From assembly GCA_945952415.1 (NCBI GenBank), contig CAMFIF010000007.1, positions 1-64,000 on the forward strand: a DNA stretch of 64,000 nucleotides. Direction: 5' to 3'. Source of the stretch: an uncultured Rhizobium sp. (GTDB taxonomy: Bacteria; Pseudomonadota; Alphaproteobacteria; Rhizobiales; Rhizobiaceae). The stretch's first letter is position 1. Each line of letters starts with the position of its first letter. Below, piece after piece: positions 53,639-60,945 of the stretch. The notes under the pieces were generated by a model. That model was not told where the DNA came from and searched no databases. It worked only from the letters and a program-made list of their open reading frames with translations. The position numbers and the translations under genes were made by a program.

Positions 53639-53737
53639 GGATTGTTGCTCTCATGGAGCAATGCTATCCTAATATTCCGGATGTCGTGTTGCCGAGCGTC
53701 TCCCCGCGCATGGGCGCTGAAATTAAAGGGCTGGTCG

Positions 53738-54268
53738 ATGAGTACAACGACGCAGATACAGCAAGTCCGACCTGGATCGCTGGCAGAGGCGGTCCGCTCG
53801 CACCTTGAGACTGGCACTGAGTTCAGATATCAGCTCGCCAGTTTTCTATACGGCTTCTATCTCGACACATCTAGCAGCAGGCGACGGGCTAGGCTCATTA
53901 ACGCTCCGCAGATCATTGGAGTCCATCGGTTCGATGCATTGATCGGTGCCATTGGCGAGCACCTTTGCCGCCGTTGGCGACTTGGTCCGGCCCCTGCATG
54001 GACGGAGGAGCCGGAGCGGTTCCTTTCTGCTCCGTGGCTTCTCGGGTCTGAGCGAATGAAGCCCTTTTATCTAGTCGAAAGCCCAAGTGCGTATCGCCGC
54101 CGTTTTATCTTCACGGAAATGGAGCCTTTGAGGCGGGCCCGCATGCCACGAGACGCGATGTGGTGGCACGCTGAGGAGATACGCACCGGAATGATGCCGT
54201 TGCCTGAAGAAGTTGTTCCTTCGGCCTCTCTAGAGACTAAGGAGACGACCAGTACATTTGCAATGTAG
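53738..54268 (+). CDS. Conserved hypothetical protein, possible toxin-antitoxin partner
   Basis: The 176-residue protein has LASFLYGFYLDTSSSRRRARL, IGAIGEHLCRRWRLGPAPAW, PERFLSAPWLLGSERMKPFY and ESPSAYRRRFIFTEMEPLRR. This layout recalls small proteins encoded next to nucleotidyltransferase-type (DUF6036-like) genes, but I cannot name the family. The ATG is preceded by AAAGGG. In another frame upstream (53653-53760) lie about 35 codons of what may be the end of a partner gene cut by the IS element. Confidence 0.6.
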   Translation: MSTTTQIQQVRPGSLAEAVRSHLETGTEFRYQLASFLYGFYLDTSSSRRRARLINAPQIIGVHRFDALIGAIGEHLCRRWRLGPAPAWTEEPERFLSAPWLLGSERMKPFYLVESPSAYRRRFIFTEMEPLRRARMPRDAMWWHAEEIRTGMMPLPEEVVPSASLETKETTSTFAM

Positions 54269-54521
54269 CATTTTACGCAACCATGTTCGTAGATGTTGGT
54301 GGCACGCGTAGGAAATAGCTCACCCTCGACTCCGCCGGATCGAGGTTGGGCGGATGCAGGCATCGCCGTGTGCTTCGCTCTTCGCCCGGCCGCTGTGGTG
54401 GGTAGGTCTTGGGCTTCCGCTACAGACTTGGGCTGACATCTTCAGCACCTGGTGATTGCCACCTGTACGAGAGGGCAAGCCTTCTGTGAAATGGCGCGGC
54501 TGTTTTTACGATTCCTGGTTC

Positions 54522-54596
54522 TGGAGGCCCTGCCTGGAATTGAACCAGGATCGGCTGCCAACCAAGCAGCTGCTCTGTCGTTGAGCTACGAGAGCC
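54522..54596 (-). tRNA. tRNA-like sequence with aberrant features (possible GGT anticodon)
   Basis: On the minus strand 75 bases fold as a cloverleaf: acceptor GGCTCT/AGGGCC, D stem GCTC/GAGC, anticodon stem GCTGC/GCAGC with loop TTGGTTG, T stem CCTGG/CCAGG with loop TTCAATT, and an encoded 3' TCCA. The anticodon would be GGT (Thr). Oddities: a C-C mismatch at the seventh acceptor pair, three bases before the D stem, a D loop without GG and T at position 37. It is probably a degenerate or mobile-element-type tRNA. Confidence 0.55.
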
Positions 54597-54682
54597 ACAC
54601 CGCGAAGATACGCAGGACGGAGTCCTGCCGCAACTGCATCTTGGAAGCATGGTTTGCGCCGCCACCGACTACCGATTGCCTT

Positions 54683-55438
54683 TCAGGAAAGATATCTTTC
54701 GAGGTCGGCCATTGCATCCCGGTAATAAGCGAGGAACTGACCGGCTGTTGCATCACCGGAGGTCTTCTCCTGCCACTTCCGCAGCACCGGATGCTGGCGG
54801 CGGGCGAAATCAACGACGTTGAGTTCTTTGTTCTGCCGCAGGTAGGAAACGAAGCCCACAATTACCCGACCTGGCACGGCAGCCTTGGAAGCAGTCTGGA
54901 CCCGGACAGTGAAGCCGGGATCGTAGCGCCCCAGAAAATCAACATATCGCTGCAGAACTGCAGCCTGCCCTTGAAGCAGGTCCCGCTCTCGCTGGAATTC
55001 CGTGCGCCCGACGATCTTCCGGTCGCGATATACGACAGGTGCGTCGTCGCCCGTCGCGCACTTCCAGCCCGGTCGTGGCACGAGCATGTCACGCTGGCTT
55101 TCCTCCTCCTTGTATGCGTAGAAGGGCATTGTCCGACAGCGCTGTGGCTTCTCCTCATGGATCGAACACAGGCCGGTGTCCGCGAGCTGCGGGCAGGGCG
55201 CGGTCGGAGGAATAAACGCGACAGGGGTCACGATCAGCTGGATCGGCTTCTTCGCACCTGCCGAGAATATGACCGCCACCCCTTTTGTTGCGTATCCACG
55301 AGTACCTGGCTTGATCGGCGTGGCGGACATCGCCAGCGGAAAGACGTGGGCCCACTTGAAGGCCTCCTCAACGGAGAGCGGCAGCATGCCGTGGCAGCAT
55401 AGACCGCAGGCGGTGCAGGCGAACCTCTGCTCGTTCAC
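54683..55438 (-). CDS. YkgJ-type cysteine-cluster protein
   Basis: The 251-residue protein starts [20 protein letters not shown]. The CxxCxxCC cluster and later Cys residues ([26 protein letters not shown]) match the YkgJ family of putative zinc or iron chelators. GTG 55438 overlaps the stop of the upstream YchJ-like gene (GTGA), showing coupling; the longer frame from 55489 would overlap by 55 bases. Confidence 0.85.
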   Translation of the reverse strand: MNEQRFACTACGLCCHGMLPLSVEEAFKWAHVFPLAMSATPIKPGTRGYATKGVAVIFSAGAKKPIQLIVTPVAFIPPTAPCPQLADTGLCSIHEEKPQRCRTMPFYAYKEEESQRDMLVPRPGWKCATGDDAPVVYRDRKIVGRTEFQRERDLLQGQAAVLQRYVDFLGRYDPGFTVRVQTASKAAVPGRVIVGFVSYLRQNKELNVVDFARRQHPVLRKWQEKTSGDATAGQFLAYYRDAMADLERYLS

Positions 55439-55923
55439 GCCGCCGCTCCGCAGCACTTCTTGAATTTCTTTCCGGAGCCGCAGGGACACGGATCATTTCG
55501 CCCGACGCTTACAACGCGAACAGGCGCGGACTTCGGGTTCACCTCGCTGTAGTCGTAGAGCCACTTCCCGTCGACACGGCGGAAGTGGGCGATCTCGGCC
55601 TGGCTCATCTCCTTGCCGCCGAACTTGTAGCGGAAAGCGAAGTGCACGCTTCCTTCATCGTCGTTGTCAGCACCGCCGCTGGTGCTACGAAGCTCGAAGC
55701 CCTGAAACTGGGTGTCAGGCAAAGCCTTTTCCATCTCAATGCGGTTGAGGCTCTGCAGCCCTTCCTCCGTGCAGGTGTCTTCTATGAAGTCAAGATTGCC
55801 GATCTTGAAGGCGACGTAGCGGGCTCTCATAAGGGCCTCAGGTGTCGGGGCGTGCTCGCCTCCAATGTACCGTCCGCAGCAGCGCTCGAAATCCTGTCCT
55901 GATCCGCATGCACATCCGATCAT
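55435..55923 (-). CDS. YchJ-like protein with SEC-C motifs
   Basis: The 162-residue protein has an N-terminal SEC-C-like zinc motif ([17 protein letters not shown]), an NTF2-like middle ([19 protein letters not shown]) and a C-terminal SEC-C motif ([18 protein letters not shown]). This is the arrangement of the YchJ/UPF0225 family. ATG 55923 follows AAGGA. Its function is unknown; SEC-C motifs bind zinc and can contact SecB or the ribosome. Confidence 0.88.
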   Translation of the reverse strand: MIGCACGSGQDFERCCGRYIGGEHAPTPEALMRARYVAFKIGNLDFIEDTCTEEGLQSLNRIEMEKALPDTQFQGFELRSTSGGADNDDEGSVHFAFRYKFGGKEMSQAEIAHFRRVDGKWLYDYSEVNPKSAPVRVVSVGRNDPCPCGSGKKFKKCCGAAA

Positions 55924-56100
55924 CGTTTCATCCTTCATTGGCCCGACCCGTAGCCGGAGCGCTTGCGGAAATCACCTGAGCATCCGCTAACGACGGGATT
56001 TGGCGCGGTCAAGGCCAGCGGCATTCACATCATCGGAGCGGACCCCACTTGAAACAGACGCGCAGCTGTCTAGTTCTCAACCGAAGATGAGGGAAAACAC

Positions 56101-56424
56101 TTGCACCATGTCGCGCTGCAGCTGATCCTGAGATTGCTTGCCATCGCCCTGCTGGCGGCGGCTATGCTTTCCGCGCCCGTAATGGCGAAGGATGGTCATG
56201 ATTGCGGCGGGGCTGTCGCCATCACCGCAGCCGCGCACTCGCATAGCGTGGCGCATGCCACCGGATGCTGCTCACCCTCGCATTGCTGCCCTGTTCTTCC
56301 TGCATCAATACTGATCGCAGGTCCAGACTTTGCGGATATCGCTCTGGAAGATGAGGTCCGGTCCGGCCAGCCGTTTCTCCTGGTGCGCACGCTCGATCCG
56401 CCTCCGCGATCCAGCGTTGCCTGA
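56101..56424 (+). CDS. Small exported His/Cys-rich protein
   Basis: The 107-residue protein has a signal peptide (to about residue 29, VMA), then a His- and Cys-rich section (HDCGG, AAHSHSVAHATGCCSPSHCC) likely to bind metal, and a proline-rich end. It starts with TTG, and no ATG gives the complete leader. It lies 34 bases before the DUF305 gene, so both may form a copper or cobalt response unit. Resembles small DUF2946-like proteins. Confidence 0.65.
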   Translation: MHHVALQLILRLLAIALLAAAMLSAPVMAKDGHDCGGAVAITAAAHSHSVAHATGCCSPSHCCPVLPASILIAGPDFADIALEDEVRSGQPFLLVRTLDPPPRSSVA

Positions 56425-56458
56425 GATGTCCCTTCTATACCACAACAGGAGAACTCAC

Positions 56459-56890
56459 ATGAAAATTACCGCTCTCACCGCATCTGCGGCATTGCTGTCC
56501 TTCGCGCTCGTCTCCGCCAACTTCGCTTCGGCCGAAGAGCTGGCCTTCCCGGATAAGTGCAAGTCCGACATGGCTATGTCCGGCGACATGATGCAGGGCC
56601 ATGACATGAGCAAGATGGATATGAGCAAGATGCCCGCCCATCAGAAGGAATCTATGGAGGGGATGAAATCCATGGATATGAACATGATGCAGGGCATGAT
56701 GAAGAAAGACCCGGACGTCGCCTTCAACTGCGGGATGATTGCCCACCACATGGGCGCGATCAGCATGGCCGAGACTGAGCTTAAGCACGGCAAGGACAAG
56801 GCGTCTAAGGCCAGGGCCCAGCAGATCATCGACGCTCAGAAGAAAGAAATAAAGGAAATGAGCGCCTGGGTCGAAAAGCACGCGAAGTAA
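56459..56890 (+). CDS. DUF305 exported copper-binding-type protein
   Basis: The 143-residue protein has a signal peptide (to about residue 25) and is extremely Met-rich (MAMSGDMMQGHDMSKMDMSK), with the DUF305 core DVAFNCGMIAHHMGAISMAE. Proteins of this family, including CopM, bind copper in the periplasm. AGGAGAAC precedes the ATG. A hairpin terminator follows. Confidence 0.88.
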   Translation: MKITALTASAALLSFALVSANFASAEELAFPDKCKSDMAMSGDMMQGHDMSKMDMSKMPAHQKESMEGMKSMDMNMMQGMMKKDPDVAFNCGMIAHHMGAISMAETELKHGKDKASKARAQQIIDAQKKEIKEMSAWVEKHAK

Positions 56891-56909
56891 TCGTTTGCCT
56901 GGAAGTCCG

Positions 56910-56950
56910 GACGGGCACCAGCGAAAGGCCGGTGCCCGTCGATTTCTTAT
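56910..56950. terminator. Terminator between DUF305 and CbtA genes
   Basis: GACGGGCACC pairs with GGTGCCCGTC (loop 11 bases), followed by GATTTCTT. Confidence 0.75.
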
Positions 56951-57687
56951 CTAATCCCGGCCCCTAAGATACCTCGCCCTTTGCGGGCGAAGAGGGCGCT
57001 TGCGAAATATCCGAACACGACCGCAATCGTGATCCAAACCGAAAGCTGGACTGCCATCGCCGCAATACGGAAACCGTAAAGCGTTTCAATAGGGAAGTTC
57101 CGAGGTATTGTGCCGCCCGACGGCAGTCCCCATTGCGTAAGCGCAACAAGGCAGACGTAGCCCGCGAGGGCCACGGCTAGCGACTGCCAGCCGCCTATCC
57201 GTCCGCGAAGGTATGTCGCCAAAGTGGCCGACGCGACCATCCCGGTTACGGATATCGCCAGCATGACAAAATACATCGCGGTTCGCATCCCTATAGTGGA
57301 GGGATCGCTGGCGGCAGGCGGGCTGGGCGGATATTTCAGAGCCGGTGCGGCGACCACCGCGACGAATGCGGCCAGTCCGATAGCTGCGGAAAGCGTTCGC
57401 GGCCCGAGGCTGTTACCCCTCTTGTACGCCGACGCGAAAGCCACAGAGAACAAGCCTCCGATTGCCACGCTGTAGGTCACAAGACCGGTGAGAAGGCCGA
57501 GCCCTGCCTGGGTCTCTCGGCTGACCGGTTCCGGCTCAGCCATGTTACCCATAGCTTGATTTACCTGCTCTTCGTAAGCAATGGCCCTGTCAACCTGTGG
57601 CTCGCCGATAACCTTGGAAAGGCCATAGCCAAGCATTCCTGCTATGAGGCCAGCAATCATGCCCCTCACCAGGAGTTTACCCATCAT
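56947..57687 (-). CDS. cbtA: CbtA-type cobalt transporter subunit
   Basis: CbtA is a predicted cobalt uptake protein of the inner membrane. The 246-residue protein starts MMGKLLVRGMIAGLIAGMLG, has five or six membrane segments and includes the CbtA-like stretches RETQAGLGLLTGLVTYSVAIG and APALKYPPSPPA. It follows cbtB by 11 bases, and the pair sits behind a cobalamin riboswitch. Confidence 0.9.
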   Translation of the reverse strand: MMGKLLVRGMIAGLIAGMLGYGLSKVIGEPQVDRAIAYEEQVNQAMGNMAEPEPVSRETQAGLGLLTGLVTYSVAIGGLFSVAFASAYKRGNSLGPRTLSAAIGLAAFVAVVAAPALKYPPSPPAASDPSTIGMRTAMYFVMLAISVTGMVASATLATYLRGRIGGWQSLAVALAGYVCLVALTQWGLPSGGTIPRNFPIETLYGFRIAAMAVQLSVWITIAVVFGYFASALFARKGRGILGAGIR

Positions 57688-57698
57688 GAGCCTGATCC

Positions 57699-57905
57699 TT
57701 AGTGGCAGGGGAATCCAAGCAGGTGACGGCCGTCGTGAACGAACTCATGGACGCCGGTTCCATCAAACATATGCACAGCGCCCTGCTCAGTGCTGATGAA
57801 ATACAAAGCCATCATCGCCAGCAGGCCGATGAAGAATGCCCAAGGCATGATCTGGGCGACGGGAATAGCAGTCTGTGTCGGGTTGGTGGCGATTGCGTGA
57901 GACAT
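57699..57905 (-). CDS. cbtB: CbtB-type cobalt transporter subunit
   Basis: The 68-residue protein has one membrane segment (about 22-40, WAFFIGLLAMMALYFISTEQ) and the C-terminal His motif VHEFVHDGRHLLGFPCH that marks CbtB and is thought to bind cobalt. AGGAAGGACT precedes the ATG. Confidence 0.92.
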   Translation of the reverse strand: MSHAIATNPTQTAIPVAQIMPWAFFIGLLAMMALYFISTEQGAVHMFDGTGVHEFVHDGRHLLGFPCH

Positions 57906-57937
57906 GGTAGTCCTTCCTGAATAGCGCGTTCGAATTT

Positions 57938-58040
57938 GGACTTATCGTTTCGGGGTCTGGCTCTCGCTTTTGGGCGATAACAGTGGCGCGACCGCGCCAG
58001 AATCTCACTGGCTTCCCGAGCGGCAAGGCTTGACATATAG
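57938..58040 (-). promoter_or_regulatory. Cobalamin (adenosylcobalamin) riboswitch
   Basis: On the minus strand, in the cbtB leader, the core GGGAAGCCAGTGAGATTCTG is followed by GCGGTCGCGCCACTGTTATC and then GAGAGCCAGACCCCG (the B12-box region). These are the conserved parts of the class-I cobalamin riboswitch. It should shut off cobalt uptake when B12 is plentiful. Confidence 0.9.
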
Positions 58041-58108
58041 CAGTAACAAAATGTCACGGCAATCTGCTCGCAGCATTCTGAATTGCGACCTCTACAGGCG
58101 AAAAAGCG

Positions 58109-58696
58109 ATGGCTTCAAACAAAGCGACAAGGCTTACACTGCTTTGCTCAGCAAGGACTACATGGGCCCGACAAGCGATCTTCGGCGGTGCTGGCGAGAT
58201 AGAGAATTCGGAGATCGGAAAACTTGCCCGTCTGAAGAGTGAGCTTACCGCAGGAATTGCCTCGGTCAGCTGCGGCCCTGACTTTGCTTCAAAGAGTACA
58301 GCCGGATATTTGGGAAAACGCGCCCAGACCGAGCCCTTGCTGGCGGACCTGGATTACGGGAGCTGGACGGGCCGCTCGCTCGCTTCGGTTGCGGAGACCG
58401 AACCGCAGGCATTAGCACTTTGGCTTAGTGATCCCGCCGCGAAACCGCATGGCGGCGAGTCTCTGGCGGAGCTTTACTCACGGTCACGGAAGTGGCTGCA
58501 CGGCATGATGAACGCGGGAGGCCACCATCTTGCCGTGACAAGTCAGGCTGTATGCCGCGCAGTTGTTCTTAATACGCTCGACGCGCCCGAAGCCTCTTTC
58601 TGGCTAATAGATATCCCGCATCTCACCATTTCAAGTCTTACCTCGGATGGGCACAGGTGGTCAGTTCGCACTGCAGGTTGCCCGGTCATGCGCTGA
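58109..58696 (+). CDS. Histidine-phosphatase-like protein lacking catalytic histidines
   Basis: The 195-residue protein follows the phosphoglycerate-mutase-like fold: LTLLCSARTTWARQAIFGG at the start, EPLLADLDYGSWTGRSL, GGESLAELYSRSRKWL and HLAVTSQAVCRAVV. Active members have RHG at the first site and a second His in SHGG; here both are replaced (SAR and SQA). It is divergent from cbtBA. Such proteins accompany cobalt and B12 genes; this one may be a binding protein or sensor. Confidence 0.8.
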   Translation: MASNKATRLTLLCSARTTWARQAIFGGAGEIENSEIGKLARLKSELTAGIASVSCGPDFASKSTAGYLGKRAQTEPLLADLDYGSWTGRSLASVAETEPQALALWLSDPAAKPHGGESLAELYSRSRKWLHGMMNAGGHHLAVTSQAVCRAVVLNTLDAPEASFWLIDIPHLTISSLTSDGHRWSVRTAGCPVMR

Positions 58697-58852
58697 AATG
58701 TTCAGTGTCAGCATTGAGAGGTACATAGGTCAGGTGAGGGGGACGCCGACCGTCGTGCCATAGCTTGCTCCTGCCGAGACGGAAGGAGACACCGGCGACG
58801 CAAAGCCGAAAACCTCCAGCTCCGGGCAAGGCAATAAAAACACAATGCCGCC

Positions 58853-59200
58853 ATGACTTATCGACTATGGCGGAACGGATATTTCGTGGCGACACTGTTC
58901 GCCGCGCTAGCTATGCTTCTTGCGCTCGCCTCAGTGTTAGACGTCGTCGCGGACGTTCGAGCTGGCCGAATTCACGAGTTGAGCGTGCGTTCGCCGGATG
59001 CCTCGCAGAGCGATAGCAGGACGAACGGCCACCAGCAGGTGTCTGACTGCGTTGCGATGCATTATTCGCTGCCCGCAGCGAATAATGACGCATGGTGCCT
59101 GCCGCCGCGATCTGTTCTGCCCAATCTTTTGTGCGATTTGGGTGGGATGCCCGGCATCAGTGTCGCTGTTCCTTTGCGCCCCCCTATTCTCCAAGGCTGA
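58853..59200 (+). CDS. Possible small anchored periplasmic protein
   Basis: A 115-residue frame with an N-terminal membrane anchor (about 9-34, [21 protein letters not shown]) and a periplasmic tail with two or three Cys ([28 protein letters not shown]). The ribosome site is weak, so it is a moderate candidate. It precedes motA by 77 bases. Confidence 0.4.
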   Translation: MTYRLWRNGYFVATLFAALAMLLALASVLDVVADVRAGRIHELSVRSPDASQSDSRTNGHQQVSDCVAMHYSLPAANNDAWCLPPRSVLPNLLCDLGGMPGISVAVPLRPPILQG

Positions 59201-59277
59201 AGCCATCTGACCATTTCAATCAGACCCGCCCGCCCAAGCGAACCTGGCGCGGCGCAGCAATGCTTTTGGAGAATTCA

Positions 59278-60138
59278 ATGAATATCGTGATCGGGCTGAT
59301 CATCACTTTTGGCTGCATCATAGGCAGCTTCATGGCAATGGGCGGCCATATCCAGGCGCTCATGCAGCCGTTCGAACTTGTCATCATCGGCGGCGCTGGC
59401 CTCGGTGGCTTCGTGATGGCAAACCATTTCAAGGTGATAAAGGACACCATTAAAGCTATCGGGGAAGGGTTCCGGTACGCTGTGCCGACAGAGCGGCAAT
59501 ACCTCGACGTGTTAGCCGTACTATATTCGCTTATGAGAGATTTGCGTACTAAAAGCCGCAACGAGATCGAAGCGCATATCGATAATCCCCAAGAGTCTGC
59601 GATCTTCCAGGCGGCACCAACAGTCCTCAAGAACGCGTCGCTGACGAATTTCATCTGCGACTATGTTCGGCTGGTCGTAATAGGAAATGCCCGGAGTCAT
59701 GAGATTGAGGCGCTCATGGATGAGGAGCTTAACACAATCCTTTACGAGCGGCTTAAGCCTTATCATTCACTTACAACCATGGCTGACGCGTTCCCGGCGA
59801 TTGGGATTGTGGCTGCGGTGCTGGGCGTGATCAAGGCAATGGCGGCAATCAATGAGCCGCCCGAGGTGCTCGGGCACCTGATCGGTGCTGCGCTGGTCGG
59901 AACTTTCCTCGGCATTCTCCTGTCGTACTCGGTGTTCGCCCCAATGAACGCACAGATAAAAGTCGTGAGGACGAAGCAGCACCGCCTCTTCGTCATCGTC
60001 AAGCAGACTCTCATCGCTTACATGAATGGCTCTGTCCCGCAAGTTGCCCTCGAATATGGCCGCAAGACCATAGCCGAGACAGAACGTCCGAGCATTGACG
60101 CACTGGAACAGGAGATGATGGGCGCGGCAGCCGCCTAG
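59278..60138 (+). CDS. motA: Flagellar motor stator protein MotA (orphan copy)
   Basis: The 286-residue protein is clearly MotA of the alphaproteobacterial type: [78 protein letters not shown] and the C-terminal [15 protein letters not shown]. Four membrane segments and the conserved Pro of the stator core are visible. No motB or other flagellar gene is present; upstream is a membrane protein of unknown function. ATG 59278 follows TTGGAG; the longer frame from 59092 is an artefact. It may be a second stator copy on a mobile or plasmid region. Confidence 0.9.
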   Translation: MNIVIGLIITFGCIIGSFMAMGGHIQALMQPFELVIIGGAGLGGFVMANHFKVIKDTIKAIGEGFRYAVPTERQYLDVLAVLYSLMRDLRTKSRNEIEAHIDNPQESAIFQAAPTVLKNASLTNFICDYVRLVVIGNARSHEIEALMDEELNTILYERLKPYHSLTTMADAFPAIGIVAAVLGVIKAMAAINEPPEVLGHLIGAALVGTFLGILLSYSVFAPMNAQIKVVRTKQHRLFVIVKQTLIAYMNGSVPQVALEYGRKTIAETERPSIDALEQEMMGAAAA

Positions 60139-60335
60139 CGGCTAAGATGGCACCTCCGATGCGGCGAACGCGGCACCGGAGGCACTGCTGTCAGGCTCAA
60201 GAAGCGGATATCAGGTCGCGTTCCGATACTGATCTCTCGCGCAGGGACCTGCCGTCTCCCTGCATCGTCTCCCTCGCGGCACGGAAGCAGACTTCGTCAA
60301 TCCCGTTTGACCACGAGGTGACCGCCGCGCAAGAA
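60139..60335. other. Intergenic, no gene seen
   Basis: Part of a 324-base gap between motA and the PCu(A)C gene. Only the terminator hairpin at its right is recognisable. Confidence 0.5.
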
Positions 60336-60365
60336 CGCAGCCGCACCCTGTAGGGCGCGGCTGCG
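60336..60365. terminator. GC-rich terminator-like hairpin after motA
   Basis: CGCAGCCGC pairs with GCGGCTGCG, extended inwards by CCC/GGG around TGTA. No T-run follows directly. Confidence 0.55.
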
Positions 60366-60462
60366 ATAGACCAGCGTTGGGGAGGCCTCACCCAAAACGG
60401 TCTCACTTCACACTCGACCTCTCTAACGGCGGCACAGTTGCCGTTAGAGTCCCAGGGCAATG

Positions 60463-60945
60463 CTATTTTTTATGGTTGCCCGAGTGCGTGATCGATCCCG
60501 ACTGAGACGATATGACAAGCAGCTCGGCGTCCACTTCGCCCGCTTTAGCAAAATGCAAGGTGACCGGGATGGCTTGGCCCGCACCAGGACGCGCCTTCGG
60601 CCTCATAAACATGATATGGTAGCTTGAGGGCTGGAACTGCACGTCGGAATTGGCTGGAATCTCAACGCCCTCTTTCATTTGTCGCATCGACGCGCGGTCA
60701 TTCTCGACTGTGGTCCGATGGATTTGGACGTCATCGCTGATCGATGAAGAGATGCTCAACAGACGATCTGCCTCCGATCCGGCGTTCCGGATGGTCAAGT
60801 ATCCTCCCAGGACGGGCGCTGAAGCGGGAGCTGGCCGCGACCAACCCTTCAGCACCGTGATAGAAGCCTCCCCTGAATCCTGCGCCACCGCAGGGCATGC
60901 GAGCAGGAGGACAGAGATCGCAAAGGTGAGCGACCGACCGATCAT
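60463..60945 (-). CDS. PCu(A)C copper chaperone
   Basis: The 160-residue protein has a signal peptide (to about residue 21, AVAQ) and the PCu(A)C motif H-x10-M-x21-H-x-M: QIHRTTVENDRASMRQM and QPSSYHIMFMRPKA. It should bind Cu(I) in the periplasm and supply it to cytochrome oxidase. Its ATG overlaps the stop of the P-type ATPase gene (ATGA). Confidence 0.9.
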   Translation of the reverse strand: MIGRSLTFAISVLLLACPAVAQDSGEASITVLKGWSRPAPASAPVLGGYLTIRNAGSEADRLLSISSSISDDVQIHRTTVENDRASMRQMKEGVEIPANSDVQFQPSSYHIMFMRPKARPGAGQAIPVTLHFAKAGEVDAELLVISSQSGSITHSGNHKK

